Positions 26,107 to 34,267 of a stretch of 64,000 bases of DNA are shown here, one piece after another. Position 1 is the stretch's first letter; each line of letters starts with the position of its first letter. The translations under genes were made by a program, and so were the position numbers. Location: contig NZ_CP041660.1 of assembly GCF_007289895.1 (NCBI RefSeq), positions 2,976,001-3,040,000 on the forward strand, read 5' to 3'. This DNA is from Catenovulum sediminis (GTDB lineage Bacteria > Pseudomonadota > Gammaproteobacteria > Enterobacterales > Alteromonadaceae). The notes beneath the pieces were generated by a model. The model had not been told where the DNA came from, did no database searches, and saw only the letters and a list, made by a program, of their open reading frames with translations.

Positions 26107-26931
26107 ATGACAATGTTCGTAAACACTAATGTGTCTTCATTAAATGCACAGCGTCAGCTATTTAATTCAGGTGGTGCGCTAGATACAGCCTTTGAACGAT
26201 TATCGTCTGGTTTTCGGATTAACCGAGCGTCAGATGATGCCGCGGGTTTACAAATTACCGATCGTATGACGACCCAAATTCAGGGTTTGAATCAAGCAGT
26301 GCGAAACGCAAACGATGCGATTTCCTTGTCGCAAACAGCTGAAGGGGCGATGCAAGAGATCACTTCTTCGTTACAACGCATTCGCCAATTAGCGGTGCAA
26401 TCACAAAATGGTATTAATACTTCAGCCGACCGCACCGCACTGCAAAAAGAAGTCTCGGCATTAAAAACTGAAATTAGCCGTATTGGTTCGACTACGCAAT
26501 TTGCTGGGGTTGATCTATTAACCGGTGGATATTCCGCTGCATTTTTAGTCGGTGCAAATGGTGGGCAAACTATTTCCGTTAATTTATCCAGAACCGGTGG
26601 TTTTGGTGCCTCTGGTTTGGGCGTTGGTACGCTAACGGTTGCAACTGCGCAAGGTGCATCAGCAGCCTTAACCTCTATTGATGCTGCGATTTCAGCTGTA
26701 GGCTCTGCTCGGGCAGATCTCGGTGCGTTGCAAAACCGCTTTCAATCGACCATTCGTAACTTAAGTAACATTATAGAAAATGTCTCTTCTGCGCGTTCAC
26801 AGATTAAAGATACGGATTTTGCCACAGAAACGGCGACATTAACTAAGAATCAAATATTGCAACAGGCCAGTACTACGGTGCTGAGTCAAGCAAACCAGCG
26901 ACCTCAAGCCGCATTATCATTGTTAGGGTAA
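26107..26931 (+). CDS. Flagellin 1
   Basis: A 274-residue short flagellin with only the D0/D1 core: N-terminus [51 protein letters not shown] and C-terminus [48 protein letters not shown]. The central part (about 165-200) is a short Gly/Ala/Ser-rich loop in place of the large D2/D3 domains. The ATG at 26107 follows AGGAGAG. It is one of three near-identical tandem copies and has its own sigma28 promoter and leader. Confidence 0.95.
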   Translation: MTMFVNTNVSSLNAQRQLFNSGGALDTAFERLSSGFRINRASDDAAGLQITDRMTTQIQGLNQAVRNANDAISLSQTAEGAMQEITSSLQRIRQLAVQSQNGINTSADRTALQKEVSALKTEISRIGSTTQFAGVDLLTGGYSAAFLVGANGGQTISVNLSRTGGFGASGLGVGTLTVATAQGASAALTSIDAAISAVGSARADLGALQNRFQSTIRNLSNIIENVSSARSQIKDTDFATETATLTKNQILQQASTTVLSQANQRPQAALSLLG

Positions 26932-27050
26932 TCCTATGATTGGCCCATTATCGCTGGGACTCAAAATGACACAACCGGGTAGGGTGCGCTCAAATTAGGC
27001 CAGGCCTATGTACAAATTCGCTCACTCTCTCCTAACTTGTGTGGCGACTT

Positions 27051-27077
27051 GCCGGAGGAATTTCCTCCGGCTGTTTT
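27051..27077 (+). terminator. Strong hairpin after flagellin 1
   Basis: GCCGGAGGAA and TTCCTCCGGC are perfect inverted arms with a single T between them, followed by TGTTTTG. The U tract is weak. The rest of 26932-27240 shows no gene. Confidence 0.6.
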
Positions 27078-27240
27078 GCTATGCAGTTTTTTAGATTTAA
27101 ACAATCTCACCTATCTGTTTTAAATAATAAAATTACCATAATCTACTTCATGAAACGTTGTTCGCGTACTATCTATTTAAATATTCCTAATATTTAGTTT
27201 AAATAAAAGTAAAAAAGTCAAAAAATATACAATTAATTCC

Positions 27241-27267
27241 TAAAGAAGTGTTTTTTAGTGCCGATAA
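27241..27267 (+). promoter_or_regulatory. Sigma28 promoter of flagellin 2
   Basis: TAAAGAAG, 11 bases, GCCGATAA. A leader of more than 100 bases lies between it and the ATG at 27374. It lacks the leader element shared by flagellins 1 and 3. Confidence 0.85.
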
Positions 27268-27373
27268 ATTAAGTAAGACAAGGTTAATAGTTTTAATAAT
27301 ATTTGCTTTGTCTTTAAATTAGTTAGTAAGGCCCCTTTTACTAAAGAACATTTTTTACATAGGAGTGAGTACT

Positions 27374-28198
27374 ATGGGTATGTTCGTAAATACCAATGTC
27401 TCGTCATTGAATGCGCAGCGCCAGTTGTTTAACTCGGGCACTGCACTGGATACATCGTTTGAACGATTATCTTCAGGTTTCAGAATAAACAGAGCATCAG
27501 ATGATGCTGCCGGCTTACAGATTACTGATCGTATGACCAGTCAGATCCAAGGCTTAAATCAGGCAGTTCGTAATGCAAATGATGCAATTTCATTAACCCA
27601 AACTGCTGAGGGTGCAATGCAGGAGATTACTTCTTCTTTGCAGCGTATACGTCAGTTGGCGGTTCAGTCACAAAATGGTATCAACACCTCTGCTGACCGA
27701 ACAGCACTTCAAAAAGAAGTTTCGGCATTAAAAACAGAAATTAGCCGTATTGGTACAACGACACAGTTTGCGGGTGTTGATTTGTTAACCGGTGGCTATT
27801 CTGCGGCATTCTTAGTGGGTGCTAATGGCGGACAGACGATTTCGGTTAATTTATCGAGAACCAGTGGTTTCGGCGCTTCCGGTTTAAGCATTGGTAGCCT
27901 CACTGTTGCAACCGCTTCAGATGCATCTGCAGCGCTCACTTCAATTGATGCTGCAATTTCAACTATCGGCGGCACGCGTGCTGATTTGGGTGCTCTGCAA
28001 AACCGTTTCCAGTCGACTATTCGTAACTTAAGTAACATCATTGAAAACGTCTCGTCTGCACGTTCTCAAATTAAGGATACGGATTTTGCCACTGAAACTG
28101 CTGAATTGACAAAAAATCAGATTGTTCAGCAGGCGAGTACTACTATCTTAAGTCAGGCAAACCAAAGACCGCAATCAGCGTTGTCGTTATTGGGTTAA
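27374..28198 (+). CDS. Flagellin 2
   Basis: A 274-residue flagellin nearly identical to the first, differing mainly at scattered positions in the centre (for example SGFGASGLSIGSLTVATASDASAALTS) and near the C-terminus (NQIVQQASTTILSQ). The ATG at 27374 lies 8 bases after AGGAG; the GTG at 27365 overlaps that ribosome site. It has its own sigma28 promoter. The three copies differ at silent sites, so they are not a recent duplication. Confidence 0.95.
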   Translation: MGMFVNTNVSSLNAQRQLFNSGTALDTSFERLSSGFRINRASDDAAGLQITDRMTSQIQGLNQAVRNANDAISLTQTAEGAMQEITSSLQRIRQLAVQSQNGINTSADRTALQKEVSALKTEISRIGTTTQFAGVDLLTGGYSAAFLVGANGGQTISVNLSRTSGFGASGLSIGSLTVATASDASAALTSIDAAISTIGGTRADLGALQNRFQSTIRNLSNIIENVSSARSQIKDTDFATETAELTKNQIVQQASTTILSQANQRPQSALSLLG

Positions 28199-28293
28199 TT
28201 TCTACTGATTTAAGCTCTGCTTCCGCCCGTTTGGGGATTGCCAGGAGGTAGTGCAATAGGTTACAGGCCAAGCGGGTGAGTTGTACTCACTCC

Positions 28294-28330
28294 AATAAGG
28301 ACTGGTCGATGCTGTCCAGTCCTTATTTTT
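28294..28330 (+). terminator. Intrinsic terminator after flagellin 2
   Basis: AATAAGGACTGG and CCAGTCCTTATT form a 12-bp perfect stem followed by TTTG. A smaller hairpin GTGAG-TTGTA-CTCAC precedes it at 28276-28290. Bases 28331-28514 show no gene. Confidence 0.85.
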
Positions 28331-28514
28331 GCCTTCAATTAACAGCTTTAGGATAAAATTAACGAATTTTTGCAAAAATATAATTTTAATTTCGTTTAAA
28401 GCTTGCCGCTTTAACCTCAATAAAATCAATGCCTAAGGGATTAATGGCTTGACCATAAGTGAAAGTTTGCCGCTTACCGGCAAAGTTTTTCGCTATTATT
28501 TGCGTGTGTCTGAC

Positions 28515-28541
28515 TAAAGATTGCGCAAAGCTCTCCGATAT
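28515..28541 (+). promoter_or_regulatory. Sigma28 promoter of flagellin 3
   Basis: TAAAGATT, 11 bases, TCCGATAT: a good but slightly weaker match than those of flagellins 1 and 2. Confidence 0.75.
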
Positions 28542-28548
28542 ATTAAGT

Positions 28549-28577
28549 GTCAGCGGATGATACCAATAAAAACAAGG
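28549..28577 (+). promoter_or_regulatory. Shared flagellin 5' leader element, copy 2
   Basis: A 29-base segment matching 26037-26065 at 26 positions, placed 7 bases after the sigma28 promoter, the same spacing as for copy 1. Its conservation in a non-coding leader suggests function at RNA level. Confidence 0.5.
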
Positions 28578-28607
28578 CACTTAATAATCCAAGTTAGGAG
28601 AGAGAAA

Positions 28608-29435
28608 ATGAGTTTATTTGTAAATACTAATGTTTCGTCATTAAACGCTCAGCGTCAATTATTCAACTCTGATAATGCATTAAATACTGCTTTTGAAAGA
28701 TTATCTTCAGGTTTTAGAATCAACCGAGCATCTGATGATGCGGCTGGTTTACAAATCACTGACCGCATGACAACTCAGATTGAAGGCTTAAATATGGCCG
28801 TTCGAAATGCAAATGATGCCATTTCGTTAACACAAACTGCGGAAGGGGCTATGCAAGAGATCACTTCTTCGTTACAACGTATTCGCCAATTATCTATTCA
28901 AGCGCAAAATGGTATTAATAGCTCTTCAGACCGGTTGGCTTTGCAAAAAGAAGTATCTGCGTTAAAAACAGAAATCAGTCGAATAGGATCGACCACACAA
29001 TTTGCCGGTGTAAACTTGCTAACAGGTGGCTATTCTGCAGCATTTTTAGTGGGTGCCAATGGTGGACAAACGATTTCGGTTAATCTTTCTCGTGCGGCAG
29101 GCGGCTTTGGCGCTTCAGGTTTAGGTGTTGGCTCTATCTCTGTAACCACTGAGCAAAATGCATCAGCCGCTTTAACAGCCATTGATGCTGCGATTTCCAC
29201 GATTGGCTCAGCACGCGCTGATTTGGGTGCATTGCAAAATAGATTTCAGTCTACGATCAGAAATTTAAGCAATATTATGGAAAATGTATCTGCTGCACGT
29301 TCACAAATTAAAGATACTGATTTTGCTGAAGAAACCGCGTCATTAACTAAAAATCAGATTTTACAGCAAGCCAGTACAACGGTATTAAGCCAAGCAAATC
29401 AGCGACCTCAAGCAGCATTGTCTTTGTTAGGTTAA
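28608..29435 (+). CDS. Flagellin 3
   Basis: A 275-residue flagellin, the most diverged of the three ([11 protein letters not shown] start, [53 protein letters not shown]). All core residues and the C-terminal [16 protein letters not shown] are kept. The ATG at 28608 follows AGGAGAGAG. Mixed filaments with spatially ordered flagellins are known in related bacteria and could apply here. Confidence 0.95.
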   Translation: MSLFVNTNVSSLNAQRQLFNSDNALNTAFERLSSGFRINRASDDAAGLQITDRMTTQIEGLNMAVRNANDAISLTQTAEGAMQEITSSLQRIRQLSIQAQNGINSSSDRLALQKEVSALKTEISRIGSTTQFAGVNLLTGGYSAAFLVGANGGQTISVNLSRAAGGFGASGLGVGSISVTTEQNASAALTAIDAAISTIGSARADLGALQNRFQSTIRNLSNIMENVSAARSQIKDTDFAEETASLTKNQILQQASTTVLSQANQRPQAALSLLG

Positions 29436-29467
29436 TTGCTCGATTTACGGAATTTATTTTTTCTCTT

Positions 29468-29502
29468 ATCACTAAAACTTGAAGTTTGTTAGGTGATTTT
29501 TT
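29468..29502 (+). terminator. Probable terminator after flagellin 3
   Basis: ATCACTAAAACTT pairs with AAGTTTGTTAGGTGAT (with small bulges), followed by six T. No gene is seen between 29436 and 29694. Confidence 0.65.
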
Positions 29503-29694
29503 AAAGGTGGCAGATATATTGCTTAACCTTATTTGCAAAGATTTTTGCGACCAGAATTACAAAATGTGTCAGATTATTGTCGAATACCCCTCATTTTTGC
29601 AATAAGACATATTTTGTATGCCGATTAACAGGAATAGTGGCTTACCTCAACCCTCACGACCTCCTGGCATTATTTTTGTTAATCGGCTGGTTTT

Positions 29695-30756
29695 TTACTG
29701 CAACGCCAGTTTGGCAAGTTGGTTTTCTATTTCTTCATATTTTTCTGCTGCGATTCGTTGTGCCTGATTCAGTTCATGTGCGGTAAGTCGATGTTGAATA
29801 TCTGTCATTGCGGCTTTGGCTTCACTGACTTCATATACTTTAGCTAAGCTCATCCAGACATAGCTGTGAATAACCGATTGTGGTAACCCTTCTCCTTTGA
29901 TAAACATCATGCCTAAGTAAAACATGGCTTTTCCATGTCCCGCTAAAGCTGCTCGCCTGAACCACTTGGCGGCATGAATGTAATCAGCGTGTTTTGCGTA
30001 ATATACGCCAGTGGCAAATAATTTCTGTGGATTTGCGGATAAGATTTGCGGCGTTTCAGATGTCTGTTTAACTGGAGAAACGGCATCGCGAATGGTCGAC
30101 GCCAATTGTTGTATTTCTAGCGTTAGTGCAGCCAATTGGCTTTCTAAACCGGTAAATTGGCTGTTTACTGCTTTTACTTCAGCTTCTTGTTTGCTTTGCA
30201 GTTCGTTTTCGTTCTGCTCTACAAGCTTAGCTTGCTCTTTATCTGCTTTTATCAGCGGCTCATCACTATTATCAATATTATCAATATTGTCACTATCTTC
30301 GATGATGTAATCGTCATCTGCTAGTTCATCAAGGTTAAAGCTATCAGAAAATTCGTCTGTTACTGGCTCACAAGAGGCATTTTCACTGAGCTGCTGACTG
30401 GCATTGATTTCTGTTTTGACGAATTGGTCGTATTCATTCGCAAGTTTTTCGATTTCGGCTATGTCGTCTAAATCTGTTTCTTCTTCTTCGTCTTGAAAAT
30501 CAGCCGCTAACTCAATTGTAAGATCTTCCGCATTGATGTCTAAAGTATCGCTTTCATCTTCGGGAAGCATATCGTCGTCTATCATCAAGTCACTAAACTC
30601 GTCATCACTGATAGAAAGGTTTTCGTCTGATTGCTCTTTTTTGATAAATGATAATTCATCATCATCATAAATTTCGAGATCGGGTAATTCATCCCAGTCA
30701 CTTACTTGTTTTTGTTGTATTGAGTCTGATTTATTATCTGTGTTTTTATTGCTCAT
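29695..30756 (-). CDS. Acidic Sel1-repeat protein of unknown function
   Basis: A 353-residue cytoplasmic protein without a signal peptide. Residues 1-170 are extremely rich in Asp and Glu (for example DDEFSDLMIDDDMLPEDESD) and probably disordered. Residues 175-235 are Gln/Glu-rich and helical or coiled-coil-like. Residues 245-340 hold Sel1-like repeats (KLFATGVYYAKHADYIHAAKWFRRAALAGHGKAMFYLGMMFIKGEGLP), a TPR-type protein-binding fold. It lies beside the flagellins in opposite orientation, convergent with them. A link to motility is possible only by position. No specific family was recognised for the acidic part. Confidence 0.65.
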   Translation of the reverse strand: MSNKNTDNKSDSIQQKQVSDWDELPDLEIYDDDELSFIKKEQSDENLSISDDEFSDLMIDDDMLPEDESDTLDINAEDLTIELAADFQDEEEETDLDDIAEIEKLANEYDQFVKTEINASQQLSENASCEPVTDEFSDSFNLDELADDDYIIEDSDNIDNIDNSDEPLIKADKEQAKLVEQNENELQSKQEAEVKAVNSQFTGLESQLAALTLEIQQLASTIRDAVSPVKQTSETPQILSANPQKLFATGVYYAKHADYIHAAKWFRRAALAGHGKAMFYLGMMFIKGEGLPQSVIHSYVWMSLAKVYEVSEAKAAMTDIQHRLTAHELNQAQRIAAEKYEEIENQLAKLALQ

Positions 30757-30974
30757 AATTTATCTTATTCTATTGCTGGCGAATTTGCTTTTACTCAGAT
30801 ATTTTGAATATGTTGGCCAACTTTAAAGTATCTGTCGAATATTAAAACTTTAGATTAAAAACAATGATAAAGAAACCGCTTATAAGCTGAATTTCATTTA
30901 AATTAATGCCTTTACAGTTAGATTGAGTTGATTTTTAATACAAATTGATTTTTAATGCGCGCGCGTCTTAATTT

Positions 30975-30990
30975 GGCGGTTTAAACCGCC
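30975..30990. other. Perfect 16-bp palindrome before the lysine riboswitch
   Basis: GGCGGTTTAAACCGCC is self-complementary and ends directly at the riboswitch P1 stem. It could be a hairpin at the transcript start or a protein-binding site. Bases 30757-30974 contain no recognised gene and presumably hold the promoters of the Sel1 gene and of lysC. Confidence 0.5.
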
Positions 30991-31170
30991 CCAAAGACCG
31001 GAAGAGGTGCGTTACTCAGGTAACTGGTAATAGAGGGCTAAGCCTTTATGACAACCAGCCAGGGGAGTGTACGCCGAGAGAATAAACAACTTAGCCAATT
31101 TATTCTCGGTCAGCTGTGGTTGAATCCAACTGACTGTCACCAGATTAGGTGGAGAGCTTTCGGACTTTGC
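30991..31170 (+). ncRNA. Lysine riboswitch (L box) of lysC
   Basis: The leader has the conserved core blocks of the lysine aptamer: AGAGGTGCG (31003 on), AGGGGAG followed by GCCGAGAG, and the GGTTGAATCCAACTGACTGTCA block. The terminal stem P1 pairs CAAAGACCGGA (about 30992) with TTTCGGACTTTG (about 31158-31169). Lysine binding is expected to shut off lysC. Downstream, TTTCCC (31203-31208) can pair with the GGGGAA ribosome site (31226-31231), suggesting translational control, though a weak hairpin (31192-31205) may instead attenuate transcription. Confidence 0.9.
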
Positions 31171-31233
31171 AGTGAAGCCTACCTTCATTCCAAAGCCTAC
31201 GCTTTCCCTCATTTTGATTACAACAGGGGAATT

Positions 31234-32586
31234 ATGAAGAATTTAATCGTTGCAAAATTCGGTGGTACCAGTGTCGCGGATTTCGATGCTATGTCTAGAT
31301 GTGCCGAAATTATTATCAATGAACCTAAGATTCGAGTCGTTTGCGTATCCGCTCAATCAGGTGTAACAAACAAATTGGTGCGTTTGACTCAAGCTGATGT
31401 GACGTTTGCTGAACGAGATAATATTCTGGCCGAAATTCGAGCGATAGAATATGCGATAGTCGAGCGGTTAGGAAATCCAGAGTGGGTTAGGTTGGCGCTT
31501 GAAAATCTGCTTGCTGAATTAAAAGACGTGGCTCACTCAGATAGTTTAGTTGGCTCTATGCGTCTAAAAGATCAAATTCAATCTTTCGGTGAGCAAATGT
31601 CTTCGCTGCTATTTGCGGAAGTTTTACGCCAGCAAAAAATTCATGCGGTTAATTTTGATATCAGACAAGTATTAAAAACAGACGCTAATTATGGGAAGGC
31701 AGAACCTAATATTGAACTGACTAAACTTCAGGCTGAAAAATTGATTGCGCCAGAGTTAGAAGGTACTGTTTTTGTGACTCAGGGATTTATTGGATCGGAT
31801 GAGCAAGGCCATACGACAACCTTGGGCCGTGGTGGCAGTGATTATAGCGCCGCTTTGATTGCAGAAGCGTTAGAAGCCGATACCTTACAAATATGGACAG
31901 ATGTGACCGGTATCTATACCACTGATCCTCGTTTGACAAAAGCTGCAAGACCCATTGCTGAGCTGAGTTTTGATGAAGCCGCTGAAATGGCAACCTTTGG
32001 CGCTAAAATTCTGCACCCAGCTACTTTAATTCCGGCAATGCGCAGAAGCATTGGAGTGTTTGTTGGAAGTAGCCGAGCTCCAAAAGAGGGGGGAACCTGG
32101 ATTTATAAAAAAGTTGACAATAAACCCCCTTACCGAGCAATCGCATTACGCAAAGACCAAGTATTGGTTACTGTAAAGAGTCCGAATATGTTATTGGCCA
32201 GTGGTTTTTTAGCTAAGGTATTTGGAATTTTAGCAGCATATAAAATCAGCGTGGATCTAGTCACTACTTCTGAAATTTCAGTTGCGTTAACAATTGATAA
32301 TCCAGCTAACTCTACTCATAGCGGGTTAAATAAAGCGGTTTTACAAGAGTTGTCTGAATTTAGTGAAGTGACGGTCGAAGAAAATCTTTCATTGGTTGCT
32401 GTAATAGGTAATCACTTACAGGCAAAGTCTGGTGTGGGTGGTCGTTTATTCAGCGCGTTGGAAAATTTCAATTTGCGTATGATTTGCCAAGGTGCCAGTG
32501 CACATAATTTTTGCTTTTTAACTCAATCAGAAGATGCGCCAAAAGTCGTTGAGCATTTACACGAGCAGCTATTCGACTCTATTTAG
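31234..32586 (+). CDS. lysC: Lysine-sensitive aspartate kinase III
   Basis: A 450-residue enzyme, the size of E. coli LysC (449). It phosphorylates aspartate to begin lysine, threonine and diaminopimelate synthesis. The N-terminal kinase has VAKFGGTSVADFDAM, TTLGRGGSDYSAALIAEAL and ADTLQIWTDVTGIYTTDPR. The C-terminal third (about 300-450) contains the ACT domains. The ATG at 31234, with AGGGG upstream, follows the lysine riboswitch; earlier in-frame starts lie inside the aptamer. asd, the next enzyme, is at 36862. Confidence 0.95.
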   Translation: MKNLIVAKFGGTSVADFDAMSRCAEIIINEPKIRVVCVSAQSGVTNKLVRLTQADVTFAERDNILAEIRAIEYAIVERLGNPEWVRLALENLLAELKDVAHSDSLVGSMRLKDQIQSFGEQMSSLLFAEVLRQQKIHAVNFDIRQVLKTDANYGKAEPNIELTKLQAEKLIAPELEGTVFVTQGFIGSDEQGHTTTLGRGGSDYSAALIAEALEADTLQIWTDVTGIYTTDPRLTKAARPIAELSFDEAAEMATFGAKILHPATLIPAMRRSIGVFVGSSRAPKEGGTWIYKKVDNKPPYRAIALRKDQVLVTVKSPNMLLASGFLAKVFGILAAYKISVDLVTTSEISVALTIDNPANSTHSGLNKAVLQELSEFSEVTVEENLSLVAVIGNHLQAKSGVGGRLFSALENFNLRMICQGASAHNFCFLTQSEDAPKVVEHLHEQLFDSI

Positions 32587-32603
32587 TCGGTTAACACAGT
32601 TAA

Positions 32604-32636
32604 TAATCAGGCTGCATTGCGGACGCAGCCTGATTA
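32604..32636. terminator. Bidirectional hairpin between lysC and the convergent gene
   Basis: TAATCAGGCTGC and GCAGCCTGATTA form a perfect 12-bp stem. No strong T tract follows on either side, and the stop codon of the minus-strand gene lies in the arm. Confidence 0.6.
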
Positions 32637-33173
32637 TGCTTTATCTAAGCTTGTAAAATTATCCATAACCCCATCAAACCCTTCTTTTTGCCAAACGATT
32701 AAAGGTTCATCAACCGCATTGGTGAAGGTATAAGAATGATCTTGTACCTGTACTTTATTGACCTGCTCTTCATTTGAATCAAATAAAACACGGTTATTGA
32801 TACTTAACATGTTTGCGTTTTCTAGTGGTGCTTCTAAGTTAAAGACCACAGTATCACCTTCTACATTGGTTGATTTTATGGCCAAGTTTACAGGTTGGCC
32901 ATTTTCTTTGGTGACCGGTAAGTATTCTTGGAAATAGTACTCAATAAAGGTTTGGTAATTCGACGCTTTTGATAAGTCGACTTCGGGCAGTTTTTCGGCA
33001 ATTTGTAAATCATGTTCGATTAACTTTTTATTAACCTTTAATGCAAGTTTTACGGTATCACCGTCAACTGATAGCTCTGTTGAGCTGCCAGATTGTTCTT
33101 CAGCTTGAGAGTTAAAAGGTAGAAAGAACATAAATGCCAAGCCACCCAATAATTTATTGGAAGTCAATTTCAT
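32634..33173 (-). CDS. Secreted protein of unknown function, DUF6702-like
   Basis: A protein of about 179 residues with a signal peptide (about 1-24, ending SQA-EEQSG). The rest has alternating beta-strand and helical segments; LALKVNKKLIEHDLQIAEKL and LSINNRVLFDSNEEQVNKVQV recall the DUF6702 family, whose function is unknown. It is periplasmic or secreted. The ATG at 33173, 8 bases after AAGGTG, is chosen over starts at 33179 and 33197. It stands alone, convergent with lysC. The upstream stretch 33174-33415 has no other gene. Confidence 0.55.
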   Translation of the reverse strand: MKLTSNKLLGGLAFMFFLPFNSQAEEQSGSSTELSVDGDTVKLALKVNKKLIEHDLQIAEKLPEVDLSKASNYQTFIEYYFQEYLPVTKENGQPVNLAIKSTNVEGDTVVFNLEAPLENANMLSINNRVLFDSNEEQVNKVQVQDHSYTFTNAVDEPLIVWQKEGFDGVMDNFTSLDKA

Positions 33174-33415
33174 TAGCATATCACCTTGAGTATTCATAAT
33201 GTTATCTGATGTTAATAATTTGTATTATTCTTTGATGTTAATCAAGTGTAAAAGTTCATTTTTTTATGATTTTTTTTGTCAACAGTGTAAACATTTACCC
33301 TAAGTCCTCTAAATCGTTAAAGATTTTGTCCAGAAAAAAAATCATAAATAATTGTATTTTTTACATTTAGGTATATGGTATGCGCAGTGATTTAATTCAA
33401 TAGAGTTACGAAAAA

Positions 33416-34267
33416 ATGTTAAGTTATCGTCACGGATTTCATGCCGGAAACCATGCTGATGTGCTAAAACACTTTGTTTTATTATCGGTTATTGACAAGT
33501 TAAAACAAAAAAACAAGCCTTTTGTTTATCTCGACACGCACAGCGGGCGCGGATTATATGATTTATCCGCGGCAGAAGCACTAAAAAATGCTGAATATTC
33601 AACAGGCATTGAGAAGGTCTTAGTGGATGCGCACAATGCGCCCGAATCGCTTTTAAAGTACGCTGATTTCTGTCAATTATATTTTCACAAAGACATTAAG
33701 TCTTATCCCGGCTCACCAGAAATTGCACGTGCTAATTTAAGAGAGCAAGACAAACTGATTTTAATGGAATTGCACAATCAGGAGGTTTTAAATTTGAAGT
33801 CTTTGTTTAGCAGTGAAAATAGAACATCAATTCATCATCGTGATGGGTTTGAAGGCTTGAATGCGGTCGTCCCACCTAAACCTGCGAGAGGGGTTGTTTT
33901 AGTTGATCCGGCATATGAAGTTAAACAAGATTATCAAGCGGTTGTTGATAGTGTTGCTAAAGCTTATAAAAAGTGGCCTACAGGGATATATTTAATTTGG
34001 TATCCTATTTTAGCGCGCGGCAGAGATCAGAGTGAATCTCTTTACGCGAGTTTGTCAAAAGCGGGTTTCAATAGTTTATTATTAGCGGAATTAACAATCT
34101 GTCAGCAAGCCAGTGATTTTGGTATGCATGGTTCAGGTATGGCCATCGTCAATGCGCCTTTTAAGTTAGATCAACAGATCCAACAAGCCTTGCCTTATTT
34201 ACAACAACTATTAGCGCAGGATAAGTCAGCCTATAGCCGTTGTGAGTGGTTGATAGAGCCAGCTTAA
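33416..34267 (+). CDS. rlmJ: 23S rRNA (adenine-2030-N6)-methyltransferase RlmJ
   Basis: A 283-residue enzyme that methylates A2030 of 23S rRNA using SAM. It begins MLSYRHGFHAGNHADVLKHFVL, the family signature, with DTHSGRGLYDL as SAM-binding region near residue 40 and VLVDPAYEVKQDY around residue 162 as the catalytic DPPY-type motif (here DPAY). The length matches E. coli RlmJ (280). The stop overlaps the 3' end of the opposite LysR gene by 4 bases. Confidence 0.93.
   Translation: MLSYRHGFHAGNHADVLKHFVLLSVIDKLKQKNKPFVYLDTHSGRGLYDLSAAEALKNAEYSTGIEKVLVDAHNAPESLLKYADFCQLYFHKDIKSYPGSPEIARANLREQDKLILMELHNQEVLNLKSLFSSENRTSIHHRDGFEGLNAVVPPKPARGVVLVDPAYEVKQDYQAVVDSVAKAYKKWPTGIYLIWYPILARGRDQSESLYASLSKAGFNSLLLAELTICQQASDFGMHGSGMAIVNAPFKLDQQIQQALPYLQQLLAQDKSAYSRCEWLIEPA

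Noticed and set aside
26107-29435. Repeated flagellin sequences as a possible CRISPR-like or satellite repeat
   Set aside because: The repeats are coding copies of one gene of about 830 bases, not short spaced repeats.
29577-29786. Small hydrophobic open frame between flagellin 3 and the Sel1 gene
   Set aside because: It has no ribosome site, runs into the Sel1 gene on the other strand, and no family was recognised.
30011-30310. Open frame on the plus strand opposite the Sel1 gene
   Set aside because: It is a Ser/Cys-rich mirror of the acidic coding region and has no family match.
30757-30860. Possible sigma28 promoter for the Sel1 gene on the minus strand
   Set aside because: A TAAAGTTT-like block is present but no GCCGATAA block at the right distance.
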